A program made the translations under genes and the position numbers. The notes below the pieces were generated by a model. That model did no database searches. It was given only the letters and a program-made list of their open reading frames with translations, and was not told the origin of the DNA. Positions 1 to 6,028 of a stretch of DNA of 9,519 nucleotides are shown one piece after another. This DNA is from Chloroflexota bacterium (GTDB lineage Bacteria > Chloroflexota > Limnocylindria > Limnocylindrales > CSP1-4), in assembly GCA_021785115.1 (NCBI GenBank), contig JAJYGO010000499.1, positions 1 to 9,519 of the forward strand. The letters are read 5' to 3'. Each line of letters starts with the position of its first letter. Position 1 is the first letter of the stretch.

Positions 1-33
1 ATCGCGTGGATCACGGTGCAGACGGCCGGGTGA
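1..33 (+). CDS. 3' end of an upstream gene (partial)
   Basis: From base 1 the first frame reads IAWITVQTAG followed by TGA at 31-33. Every third codon position in it is G or C, as in the other genes here. Only ten residues are visible, so no product can be named. The stop falls just before the tRNA promoter region, as expected for the end of a gene. The open frame could also be chance. Confidence 0.35.
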   Translation: MAWITVQTAG

Positions 34-53
34 CCGGGAGCCGGGTGACCGGG
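25..53 (+). repeat. Two direct repeats of GCCGGGTGACCGGG
   Basis: The 14-mer GCCGGGTGACCGGG occurs at 25-38 and again at 40-53, a period of 15 bp, just upstream of the truncated tRNA. Its reverse complement contains CGGTCAC, which also forms the core of the GTCACGGY cluster at 7094-7228. The second copy overlaps the proposed tRNA -35 box. The function is unknown. Confidence 0.55.
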
Positions 54-74
54 GCGGGTGGGATGCGGTACCAT
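45..74 (+). promoter_or_regulatory. Probable promoter of the tRNA-Val fragment
   Basis: GTGACC (45-50) and TACCAT (69-74) are separated by 18 bp and resemble -35 and -10 boxes. Initiation would fall near 81-83, a few bases before the mature tRNA 5' end at 87. The promoter therefore appears intact although the tRNA behind it is not. Confidence 0.4.
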
Positions 75-86
75 GCGCCTGCGATC

Positions 87-127
87 GGGCGGTTGGCTCA
101 GTCGGTTAGAGCGCGTGCTTGACATGC
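87..127 (+). pseudogene. tRNA-Val(GAC), 5' part only
   Basis: The sequence gives a 7-nt acceptor strand (87-93), U8-G9, the D stem GCTC (96-99) paired with GAGC (109-112) around a canonical GG-containing D loop, base 26, and the anticodon strand CGTGC (114-118). The anticodon loop is TTGACAT (119-125) with anticodon GAC (121-123), which reads valine GTC codons. The 3' anticodon strand should be GCACG, but after GC (126-127) it becomes CCC and pairing fails. No T arm or complementary acceptor strand follows nearby, and none was seen elsewhere in the window. The fragment marks a junction: an element boundary, a deletion, or less likely an intron. The functional tRNA presumably lies elsewhere. 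Confidence 0.8.
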
Positions 128-366
128 CCCCCGCCCGCGAGCGGTGAAGGGACGGCGTCCACCGAGCACGAGCAGGCCCCCCATGGAACGAGCGAGACAG
201 CCGCAGTTATCCTGCTCTCACTACGCTCCCAGGAGGCTACAGGCGGCCCAAGGGGCTACTCTACGGGGTACCTCCGGCCGATCCCGCGCGGCCCCCAACC
301 CGGGACGATACTTGGAGCCTAGTCTGGCGACGGCCAGTTACCGCCGCGCCTCGCAGGTGACCTCAG
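128..366. other. Gene-free spacer between tRNA fragment and lipoprotein gene
   Basis: This stretch of 239 bases holds open frames without codon bias or recognisable protein content. It starts with the C/G-rich sequence that replaces the tRNA 3' half. It ends with AGGTGA (355-360), a possible ribosome binding site 6 nt before the ATG at 367. I saw no convincing hairpin terminator, tRNA 3' half or conserved intron motif. Confidence 0.4.
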
Positions 367-1521
367 ATGAAGCGATCGCGCAGCCGCGAGCGTGTCCCGG
401 TGGTGGCAGGGGCAGCGGCCGTGATGCTGCTCATAGTCGGGTGCGGCGCCGCACAACCGCGCGGCTCCACGCCTCTCACGAGCAGCACGGCGCCATCCGC
501 GGCGATCGAGTCCTCGGGCTCCGTGATGACCCCAGTGACGCAGTCGCCGCCCTCGGTCCCGGACCTTCCGCCTGGTCTCCTCGCCACGCCATCGAATGGC
601 GTGGCGTTCCTCCAGTGGACGCAGGCGGGGACGACACTGACCGGCTCGCTCACCCAGGTTTGGACGACCTTGGGGAGTGCCGCGCCGCAGCACCAGGTCG
701 TGGACTTCACTGGGGTACTGGGCGGCTCGAGCGTCACGTTGACTCTCGCCGGCGGCGAGTCGATCAACGGCACAGCCTTCTTGACGGGTCACCTTCAGGC
801 TGGCCAGTTGACGCTGACGCTCCCAGCACCAGACGGCACCATCGCCACCCTCGTGTTCGTGCCAGCAACAGTCGCGGACTATAACCGTGCCGTCGCACAG
901 TTCGAGTCCGCGCTGGCCACTCAGGCTGCACCGCCACCCACGGCAGCGGCCGCCTTCGAGTGCGGCCTGCAAGTGCTTGGACACGATGCGTTCGTAGGCG
1001 TGAACGGACCGCTCGGCTCGTGGGCCTGGAATGGGTGCCTCCACATCGCCGCCGTGGTGGCCCTCCCCGGCGCGAACTGGGGGCCCGTCGACACGTCGGT
1101 CGCCGCAGCGCCGGCGGGCGATGGAGTGACCTGCGGCGGCATTCTCCGGAACGTGTACGACGACCACGTGATCATCTTCGACAGTGGCGGCCAGTACTTC
1201 GGGGGGCTCATCTGCAACGCACTGCCGTTGACCATTGCGTACTTGGGCGTGATCGTCCAAGCGGTTCCCGGCGGCCTGGAGCTGGAGAGTGGGCAGGGAA
1301 CGAACGGGACCATGATCCCCGCCGTGGCACCAGGCAGCCCGGCCGCGCGCGCCGGACTGGAGCAGGGGGACATCATCACGGCGCTCGACGGGGTGACCCT
1401 CGCGTCGGGCGGAGACTTGACGACAGTCCTGGCATACGACTCGCCCGGCCAGAGTGTGCAGCTCACCTACCTACGGACAGCCCAACTCGCGACGGTGACC
1501 GTGGTTCTGGGCTCACGGTGA
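367..1521 (+). CDS. PDZ-domain lipoprotein, exported
   Basis: The 384-aa product begins with a basic segment and a hydrophobic stretch ending in a lipobox (LLIVGC, Cys26), so it is probably a lipid-anchored exported protein. A Ser/Thr/Pro-rich spacer follows. The middle (about 75-290) is unrecognised and has four cysteines (FECG, NGCL, VTCGG, LICN) that could form disulfides outside the cell. The C-terminus (about 294-384) is PDZ-like: its segment SPAARAGLEQGDIITALDGV is the classic peptide-binding repeat seen in HtrA and S2P proteases. No protease catalytic triad or HExxH motif is evident, so a binding or scaffold role is more likely than proteolysis. AGGTGA 6 nt upstream supports the start. 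Codon use has more A/T-ending codons than the genes to the right, so it may differ from them in origin. Confidence 0.85.
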   Translation: MKRSRSRERVPVVAGAAAVMLLIVGCGAAQPRGSTPLTSSTAPSAAIESSGSVMTPVTQSPPSVPDLPPGLLATPSNGVAFLQWTQAGTTLTGSLTQVWTTLGSAAPQHQVVDFTGVLGGSSVTLTLAGGESINGTAFLTGHLQAGQLTLTLPAPDGTIATLVFVPATVADYNRAVAQFESALATQAAPPPTAAAAFECGLQVLGHDAFVGVNGPLGSWAWNGCLHIAAVVALPGANWGPVDTSVAAAPAGDGVTCGGILRNVYDDHVIIFDSGGQYFGGLICNALPLTIAYLGVIVQAVPGGLELESGQGTNGTMIPAVAPGSPAARAGLEQGDIITALDGVTLASGGDLTTVLAYDSPGQSVQLTYLRTAQLATVTVVLGSR

Positions 1522-1573
1522 TGCCGCAAACGGAAGTCCGTCACTGAGAGACAGGGGGACCGGGCGGTATCGT

Positions 1574-1773
1574 GTCCCGAAAGGGCAGCCTCGCGCCGGT
1601 CCCTCGATCGTGCGGCGTCAGGCCCCCGTCCGGGTCTGATCAGAACGTGGTCCTTGTGGGACGGCCGGTCAGGCGCGGCCAGGCCGGCCCCACACTTGCA
1701 GCCGGCTCCCGAACGGCTTTGTACGTGCTTCCTGCGTGCGAACGCGGCCCCGTGGTCCACGTGGCCGCGGCGC
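1574..1773 (-). ncRNA. Structured repeat element, copy A
   Basis: Reading on the minus strand, block 1 (1773 to 1712, 62 nt) matches copy B at about 53 of 62 positions without gaps. Block 2 (1666 to 1574, 93 nt) matches at about 75 of 93, also without gaps. Between them is a 45-nt variable middle that can fold through GCCGGC arms. Block 1 contains an 11-bp hairpin at 1768-1744 with loop GAC. Block 2 contains a hairpin beginning CAG and ending CCTG, and its ends can close through GTCCC-ACAAGG against CCTTTCGGGAC. Conserved single-stranded stretches include GTTCGCACGCAGGAA and CGTTCTGATCAG. It lies between the convergent ends of the lipoprotein gene and the 165-aa gene. Equal block lengths, hairpins with compatible changes and lack of coding signal suggest a structured RNA, but a DNA site is also possible. 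I do not recognise the family. Confidence 0.65.
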
Positions 1774-1802
1774 GTCCCCCCGGGCACCACCTTGTCCGTC
1801 CC

Positions 1803-2300
1803 TCAGGCGCCACTAACCGTGACAGGCCGTCCCCTGGACCGGTACGCCCGCTGCCGGCACGTCGGTGAGCAGGTGCGGGCGTCGGAGCGCCAGGCTCCGA
1901 AGGTCTGACCACAGACCACGCAGGTAGGCCGCCGCGGCTCCGGCCCAGCCCAGATCGCGGCCCACGCCTCGCGGCGATCCTCCAAGATCAGCTTCTGGGA
2001 CAGCAGCCAGGGGATATGCGACCGGCGACGCCCCCAGCCGTCGCGCTGCCGTACCAGCTGGCGATAACGAAGCTGCAAGGCGTTATCGACCGAGAGGGCC
2101 ATCGGGTCTATGTCGAGAAGCGACGCCTGCGCCTCGTCCAGCAGGTGCGACCCCAGCGCCTCGCCCATGTCGAGCAGCGACCCCACGAGATCGTCCTCCA
2201 CGGTGAGCGGATGCCCAGCCTCGGTGGCTTCCTGCTGGCTCGTGGTCCAGGCGTCGACGAGCCGCTGTGTGAGGCGCTCGCGGTCCTGCTTCCGGCTCAC
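1803..2300 (-). CDS. Small protein with C-terminal zinc-finger (CxxC...CxxxC)
   Basis: The 165-aa product starts at a GTG (2300-2298). The first 110 residues are charged and helical-looking with no recognised domain. The C-terminus carries Cys127-VV-Cys130 and Cys144-SPT-Cys148 followed by RQRAYRSR. This pattern (CxxC, a GQTF turn, SDARTCSPTCRQRAYR) is common in small zinc-binding proteins of actinobacteria and their phages and suggests one bound zinc ion and possible nucleic-acid contact. No enzymatic role is supported. The coding region is bounded by a 23-bp inverted repeat: one copy overlaps the start codon and the other encodes the last residues (GRPVTV). CTGTNACAG palindromes lie just upstream and may be operators. 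Structured element A lies immediately downstream. Confidence 0.75.
   Translation of the reverse strand: MSRKQDRERLTQRLVDAWTTSQQEATEAGHPLTVEDDLVGSLLDMGEALGSHLLDEAQASLLDIDPMALSVDNALQLRYRQLVRQRDGWGRRRSHIPWLLSQKLILEDRREAWAAIWAGPEPRRPTCVVCGQTFGAWRSDARTCSPTCRQRAYRSRGRPVTVSGA
1808..1830 (+). repeat. Left copy of 23-bp inverted repeat around the zinc-finger gene
   Basis: This 23-mer begins CGCCACTAACCGTGACAG and ends GCCGT. It matches the reverse complement of 2299-2321 at 21 of 23 positions. It lies inside the 3' end of the 165-aa gene, 3 bp from its stop codon. Confidence 0.7.
2062..2088. repeat. Inverted repeat inside the zinc-finger gene
   Basis: CGATAACG (2062-2069) and CGTTATCG (2081-2088) are perfect inverted 8-bp arms around an 11-nt spacer. 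They could form a hairpin or be bound by a dimeric protein, but they lie inside a coding region and may be incidental. Confidence 0.4.
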
Positions 2301-2321
2301 GGCCTGTCACAGCTAGTGGCG
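2299..2321 (-). repeat. Right copy of 23-bp inverted repeat around the zinc-finger gene
   Basis: Read on the minus strand it begins CGCCACTAGCTGTGACAG and ends GCCGT, overlapping the GTG start codon. It differs from the left copy only at positions 9 and 11. The two copies face inward and enclose 514 bp, almost exactly the gene. I saw no target-site duplication outside them. Confidence 0.7.
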
Positions 2322-2346
2322 TCTTCCATGACGCTAACTGTAACAG
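2304..2346. promoter_or_regulatory. Pair of CTGTNACAG palindromes upstream of the zinc-finger gene
   Basis: CTGTCACAG (2304-2312) and CTGTAACAG (2338-2346) are each palindromic and lie within 50 bp upstream of the GTG start at 2300. Each also belongs to a longer related motif (CACTAGCTGTGACAG on the minus strand, CGCTAACTGTAACAG on the plus strand), so the pair is itself inverted. They look like operator sites for a dimeric repressor of this gene. No matching regulator can be assigned. Confidence 0.45.
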
Positions 2347-2413
2347 ATAGAGGGTGCACCGGACTAGGCCGGCGGCCCGTAGCCCGCTGGGCGTCTGTCC
2401 GGTCGCCTGGTGA

Positions 2414-2680
2414 TCCGTCGCCGGCCGCTCAGGCTGGCGCGGTGGCCCCAGCCAGGAAGGACCTCAGGTCGCCGCGGCCACCTCGGCCGGCTCGCGGCAC
2501 CACGGCTACATCGTCGACCTGAGCGTCCCGGGGTGGGCGATCGTCTACCGCACGGTCGACCAGGGCGCCGCCGTGGAGATCCCGGATATCTACCAGATCA
2601 TGCAGCTGAGCGACCCCCCCGGTCGCACGCTGGCGATCCTGGCAGCGGAGGTCCACGCCCGACCGTGCCGGGGCCGCCTT
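2414..2680 (+). pseudogene. Probable startless gene remnant
   Basis: The frame opened after a TGA at 2411-2413 contains GYIVDLSVPGWAIVYR and VEIPDIYQIMQLSDPP (about 2504-2632). Nearly every third position there is G or C across about 40 codons, and the residue mix is protein-like. There is no ATG or GTG in frame before 2573, by which point half of the coding-like part has passed. The frame then runs into the antisense of the lysozyme-like gene. I read it as a truncated remnant of an unknown gene. A short real gene starting at ATG 2573 is possible but less convincing. The rest of the 2301-2679 interval holds the operator-like palindromes. Confidence 0.4.
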
Positions 2681-3573
2681 CAGGCTGGCTCGGGCAGGAC
2701 CTCCCGCACGCCCGAGAGCGCGAGCCAGGCGATGATTGCGATCACCACCAGGGCGACCGCAATCGGGGCGATCGCGGCGGCGATCGCGGCGGGCAGTCCG
2801 GACAGATCGATCAGGCCGCCCCGCTGGGTATTTCCGCTCGCCTGATCGGCTGGGCTGGGCGTGACGACCTGGCCGGTGTTCCCCCCCGCCGGCGTGACGT
2901 TGAAGGGGACCTGGCCGGCGGGCTTGCCGAGCCACTTGAGCAGGCTGCTGTAGATGCTGTTGACGGCGCCCTGATAGGCGGGCCCGTAGCCAGCGGCGTT
3001 CGTCTTGGCGTACTTCCCCGCGGCCTGGAGGGCCAACGCATCGGTGAGCGGCTGGGAGGGGGAGATCCCCAGGAACGCGGCGAGGCTCGACGCGAGCGAC
3101 CCTGACGAGCTCGCCGACGTATCCGTCGGGCTGCTGGTCCCGGTGCCCGGCCCGGGCGAGTTCGAGAGGAGCGGGCCGAACGCGGACGAACGCAGGTATC
3201 CGCCGCTGCCGGCCCAGCCGGAGGCGGCCAGCGCATGCGCCTGGACGGCGGCCTTGCCGGTGGCGATCGCGTTCCGGACGGCTGCATAGGGCGAGCTCGG
3301 GTTCTTGAGCCACCACGCGGCGGCGGTGAGGCCCGTCTCCTGCGTGGCGAAGGTGGCGAGCCACTGGCCGTTCGACGCCTGCCACACGCCGGTCTGGCCC
3401 GGGTAGACGTGCGTGGCGGATCCGTTCGCCACGGTGAGCCCGAGGACGTTCCCGTTCCAGCCCTGCTCGGCCTCGATCTGGGCCGCGGCCACGGACGCGT
3501 CCAGGCCGGTCATGCCGCTGTAGAGCTGGGCGAGCTCCTGGATCCGTGAGGGCGTGTAGGCGGGCAAGCTCAT
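2680..3573 (-). CDS. Lysozyme-like protein with C-terminal membrane anchor
   Basis: The product is 297 aa. Residues 8-125 resemble the lysozyme/transglycosylase-like folds of mobile-element cell-wall hydrolases: an N-terminal helix pair with IEAEQGW (Glu34 or Glu36 a candidate catalytic acid), a glycine-rich GLTVANG turn, GVWQASNGQWLATFATQETGL, then a helical WWLKNPSSPYAAVRNAI segment and ASGWAGSGGY. A Ser/Gly/Pro-rich linker (about 135-165) leads to a second helical region (about 175-225) and a strongly hydrophobic segment at 260-286, so the protein is probably membrane-tethered. There is no clear N-terminal signal peptide, which is odd for a wall hydrolase. GGGAGG upstream of the ATG supports the start. 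Such proteins often open the wall for conjugation or phage entry and exit, but that role is inferred. It is divergent from the excisionase-recombinase pair. Confidence 0.7.
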   Translation of the reverse strand: MSLPAYTPSRIQELAQLYSGMTGLDASVAAAQIEAEQGWNGNVLGLTVANGSATHVYPGQTGVWQASNGQWLATFATQETGLTAAAWWLKNPSSPYAAVRNAIATGKAAVQAHALAASGWAGSGGYLRSSAFGPLLSNSPGPGTGTSSPTDTSASSSGSLASSLAAFLGISPSQPLTDALALQAAGKYAKTNAAGYGPAYQGAVNSIYSSLLKWLGKPAGQVPFNVTPAGGNTGQVVTPSPADQASGNTQRGGLIDLSGLPAAIAAAIAPIAVALVVIAIIAWLALSGVREVLPEPA

Positions 3574-3645
3574 GGTCGGGGCGCCTCCCTGGCGCGCTGC
3601 TGGTCGCTCGGACGCCCCGAACGCCTGAGAGCAAGCGTAGGGGGT

Positions 3646-3680
3646 TTGCAGACATGGCCGATAGCGGCTATCTTCTGCGC
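3646..3680 (+). promoter_or_regulatory. Leaderless promoter with overlapping palindromic operator
   Basis: TTGCAG (3646-3651) and TATCTT (3669-3674) are spaced 17 bp apart. The ATG at 3681 follows the -10 box by 6 nt, so transcription would start at or next to the start codon. GATAGCGGCTATC (3660-3672) is a perfect 6+1+6 palindrome overlapping the -10 box, a natural place for autorepression by the HTH protein encoded immediately downstream. Confidence 0.55.
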
Positions 3681-3911
3681 ATGGATACGCTCGCTACTGC
3701 CCTGACCCTCGTCGAGGCCGCCGAGCGCCTCGGGATCTCGGCCACCACGCTGCGCCACCAAGTGCAGGCAGGCCGCCTCCGGGCTCGTCTGGTCGGCAAG
3801 ACCTGGGTGACCACTGCCGACGAAGTCGAGCGGTACTGCCGGGAGAGCCTGGGCCGGCGCCGCACGACCCTGCGCCAGCCTCCCGCCCCGGCGCCGACCC
3901 GGCGCCCGTAG
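3681..3911 (+). CDS. Excisionase-family HTH DNA-binding protein
   Basis: The 76-aa protein has a MerR/excisionase-type domain at residues 9-57: LVEAAERLGISATTLRHQVQ is the helix-turn-helix, followed by GRLRARLVGKTWVTTADEVERYC, the wing and last helix. A basic, proline-rich tail follows. In phages and integrative elements such proteins bend DNA at attachment sites to drive excision, or act as repressors. It ends 10 bp before the tyrosine recombinase start, so they are probably co-transcribed and work together. ATG 3681 is chosen because the -10 box lies 6 nt before it. An in-frame ATG at 3654 would place the promoter inside the gene. The palindrome over the -10 box suggests self-regulation. 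Confidence 0.75.
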   Translation: MDTLATALTLVEAAERLGISATTLRHQVQAGRLRARLVGKTWVTTADEVERYCRESLGRRRTTLRQPPAPAPTRRP

Positions 3912-3921
3912 GACCCGGGCG

Positions 3922-5688
3922 ATGGCCTGGTCGCCGCCCCTGGCCTCGCGCCTCGATCCCCACGTCCACGGCGTGGTCACCCCGGCGGAGCTGGCGACGA
4001 TCGCAGGCGGACGCCGGGTGCACCGGGTGGGACGCGCCGCCTACGTCCATGATGCGGGGCACGACGGCGGCTGGATCTTCGGCGTGTGGCCCTCCCGGCA
4101 GGCGCCCCCAGCTTGGGCACCGCGGCTCAGGGCCTACAGGGCCTGGTGGCTCGGCCGGGGCAGGGCACCGGGCCCCGAGGAGCGCCGCGCGGAGGCCGAG
4201 CGCGCCGCCCTGGTCACCCCCACAGCCGCGGCCGCGCCGGTCGGCGAGGATCCGGCGCGGCGGGCCCTCCGCGGCTTCCTGGAGCGGCTCACAGCGCGAG
4301 GGGACTCGGCCCATACGCTGCGCGCCTACCGGACGGCCGTCGCGCAGTGGCTCGCCTGGGCGGCCGCGGCCGGCGTGGACTGGCGGTCCCCGAGCCGGGA
4401 CGAGCTGCGCCGGTACCTCGGCTACCTGGTCGACGAGCGCCGGGTGTCGCGAGCCACCCAGGCCCACCGGCTGACCGTGCTGCGCGCCTTCTACCGCCAC
4501 TGCCGCCGAGCCGGCCTGGTGGAGCGGTCCCCCCTGGCCGGGATCCGCTCCCCGCGCCAGGGTCGCCGGCTGCCGCACGTGCTCGAGCTTCGCCAGGTTC
4601 TTGCCCTGCTCGAGACCGTGACCGGCGCCGATGCCGTGGCCCTGCGCGACCGGGCCCTGCTCGAGACGGCCTACGCGTCCGGCGCTCGCATCGGGGAGCT
4701 GGTCGGCGCGTCGATCGGCGATCTCGAGCTCGAGCGGGGGATCCTCCGGGTCACCGGGAAGGGCGACCGGGAGCGCGAGTGCTGCCTCGGTCGACCCGCG
4801 ATCGCCGCCCTCCGCATGTGTCTCGCCTGGGCGCGGCCCGCGCTGCTCCGGGGCCAGCCGGACGCCGGGATGCTGTTCCTCAACGCCTGGGGCCGGCCGC
4901 TCGGCCAGCGGGGCGCCCGCTGGCGGTTCGCGCGCCTGGTGCGCTTGGCGGGTTTACCCGCTGGGACCACCCCCCACACGCTCCGGCACAGCTTCGCTAC
5001 CCATCTGCTGGAGGGTGGAGCCGATCTCCGCGTGATTCAGGAGCTGCTCGGCCACGTGAAAGTGGAGACCACTGCGGGGTACCTGCACGTGAGCCCGGCC
5101 CTGGCGGCCGCGCGCTACCGCGCCGCCCATCCGCGCGCCCACCGGCCACCGTGGCCGTGTCGGGGGTCGGCTGACCGTGGTCATGGCGATCCACAAGCAC
5201 CAGCCGACTGGCCCGGTCGGCAGCACCCCCGCCGCCGAAATGCTGCCCTCTTCCCGGTTCCCCACCACCAGGCATTCCCCCCGGTCGCCGAGCACCTGGT
5301 ATCCGTGGCGGGGGCGGCCCGGACCCTAGGCGTGCACGTCAACACGGTCCGAGCATGGAGCGACGCCGGCCGCCTCCCAGCGGTGCGGGTCAACGCGCGA
5401 GGGGACCGCCGGTACCGGGTCGCGGCCCTCGAGGCGATCCTGTCGGATGGCGCCGGCGGCCGGAGGCCAGCGGACCAGCGTTTCTCCCGAGGTAACGCTG
5501 GCCGGAACGGACGCGCCGTGACGGTGGCGGGGGCGGCTCGCATCCTGGGGGTGCATCCGAACACGGTGCGGGCATGGAGCGAGGCGGGCCGACTGGCCAC
5601 GATGCGGATCAACGCGCGCGGCGATCGCCGCTATCGGATGGCGGCCCTCGAGGCGTTCCTCGCCGGCGTGACAGACCCGTCCCTCTGA
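3922..5688 (+). CDS. Tyrosine recombinase fused to two C-terminal HTH domains
   Basis: The 588-aa product catalyses site-specific recombination through a tyrosine nucleophile. Residues 1-100 are an unusual N-terminal extension (VVTPAELATIAGG may be HTH-like). Residues 110-195 form the SAM-like core-binding domain (HTLRAYRTAVAQWLAWA) and 215-400 the catalytic domain. The active site appears complete: Arg256, Lys280, His352-x-x-Arg355, His378 and Tyr387. A low-complexity Pro/Arg/His linker (about 403-455) follows. Then come two near-identical excisionase-type HTH domains (about 459-507 and 532-580), each with GVHxNTVRAWSxAGRL and NARGDRRYR. Xer and phage integrases are about 300-400 aa, so the tandem HTH tail is extra. 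The start is supported by AGGA 8 nt upstream. The linker may be former intergenic DNA read in frame. Likely role: integration/excision or inversion of this element. Confidence 0.88.
   Translation: MAWSPPLASRLDPHVHGVVTPAELATIAGGRRVHRVGRAAYVHDAGHDGGWIFGVWPSRQAPPAWAPRLRAYRAWWLGRGRAPGPEERRAEAERAALVTPTAAAAPVGEDPARRALRGFLERLTARGDSAHTLRAYRTAVAQWLAWAAAAGVDWRSPSRDELRRYLGYLVDERRVSRATQAHRLTVLRAFYRHCRRAGLVERSPLAGIRSPRQGRRLPHVLELRQVLALLETVTGADAVALRDRALLETAYASGARIGELVGASIGDLELERGILRVTGKGDRERECCLGRPAIAALRMCLAWARPALLRGQPDAGMLFLNAWGRPLGQRGARWRFARLVRLAGLPAGTTPHTLRHSFATHLLEGGADLRVIQELLGHVKVETTAGYLHVSPALAAARYRAAHPRAHRPPWPCRGSADRGHGDPQAPADWPGRQHPRRRNAALFPVPHHQAFPPVAEHLVSVAGAARTLGVHVNTVRAWSDAGRLPAVRVNARGDRRYRVAALEAILSDGAGGRRPADQRFSRGNAGRNGRAVTVAGAARILGVHPNTVRAWSEAGRLATMRINARGDRRYRMAALEAFLAGVTDPSL
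5304..5658 (+). repeat. Tandem duplication encoding the two HTH domains
   Basis: Bases 5304-5439 and 5523-5658 are two copies of the same roughly 136-bp segment with high nucleotide similarity, both starting GTGGCGGGGGCGGC. They are separated by about 83 bp of unrelated sequence. The likeness at DNA level implies a fairly recent duplication. Confidence 0.75.
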
Positions 5689-6028
5689 AGGCCGCACCGG
5701 GCCGCGTCACCTCGCGCAGCCATGGCGGTCGGACGGGGGACGGGGGCGATAGTCCGTCTCGACGTACACGTGGCCGCGACGGCGTAGGCGACGTCCAAGG
5801 CGGTCATTCGACCGTTCCGACGTCCGAGATCCCGGGGACCTCGGACGTTTTCGCGGACCGTGACTCGGCCGACAGATGGTGGGCGCGGCCGGACGCCATC
5901 GCCGGCCGGGTGGAGCGAGGAACTGGCCAGGGAGGACGGACGATCGGCCCGGTCGGGGTGCTGGGGGGCCGTCGGCACGAGCCAGGACCGGCGCCCTGGC
6001 ACGGTCGCCCCAAGGAGACCGGCGCAGC
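5689..6028. other. Gene-free region between recombinase and structured element B
   Basis: This 340-bp stretch contains the terminator at 5821-5851. It also has a G-rich run at about 5731-5758 whose GACGG pairs with CCGTC nearby. Open frames here lack codon bias or recognisable content. It is a reasonable place for the recombinase's attachment site, but I cannot identify a core. Confidence 0.3.
5820..5851 (+). terminator. Intrinsic terminator after the tyrosine recombinase
   Basis: CGTCCGAG (5821-5828) and CTCGGACG (5840-5847) form a perfect 8-bp stem, extended inward by TCC/GGA and outward by A5820-T5848. TTTTC follows. It lies 130 bp after the recombinase stop and would end that transcript. 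Confidence 0.7.

Noticed and set aside
128..366. Group I intron interrupting the tRNA
   Set aside because: I saw no convincing core motifs and no 3' exon in the window, although a covariance search would be needed to exclude it.
144..884. Long plus-strand open frame overlapping the tRNA spacer and lipoprotein gene
   Set aside because: It is Arg/Pro-rich with no domain and overlaps the lipoprotein gene, which has a signal peptide, lipobox and PDZ domain in another frame.
319..1260. 313-aa antisense open frame over the lipoprotein gene
   Set aside because: It has low-complexity Arg/Gly/His composition and lies opposite a well-supported gene; typical of high-GC antisense frames.
2429..3655. 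408-aa minus-strand open frame
   Set aside because: It is in a different frame from the lysozyme-like gene, has shadow composition, and its start lies within the divergent promoter region.
3546..3680. Longer N-terminus for the excisionase-like protein (starts at 3546 or 3654)
   Set aside because: The added residues are not HTH-like and would cover the promoter; the -10 box 6 nt before ATG 3681 favours the short form.
4086..5174. 362-aa plus-strand frame inside the tyrosine recombinase
   Set aside because: The other frame contains all catalytic residues of the recombinase; this one is Pro/Arg/Gly-rich.
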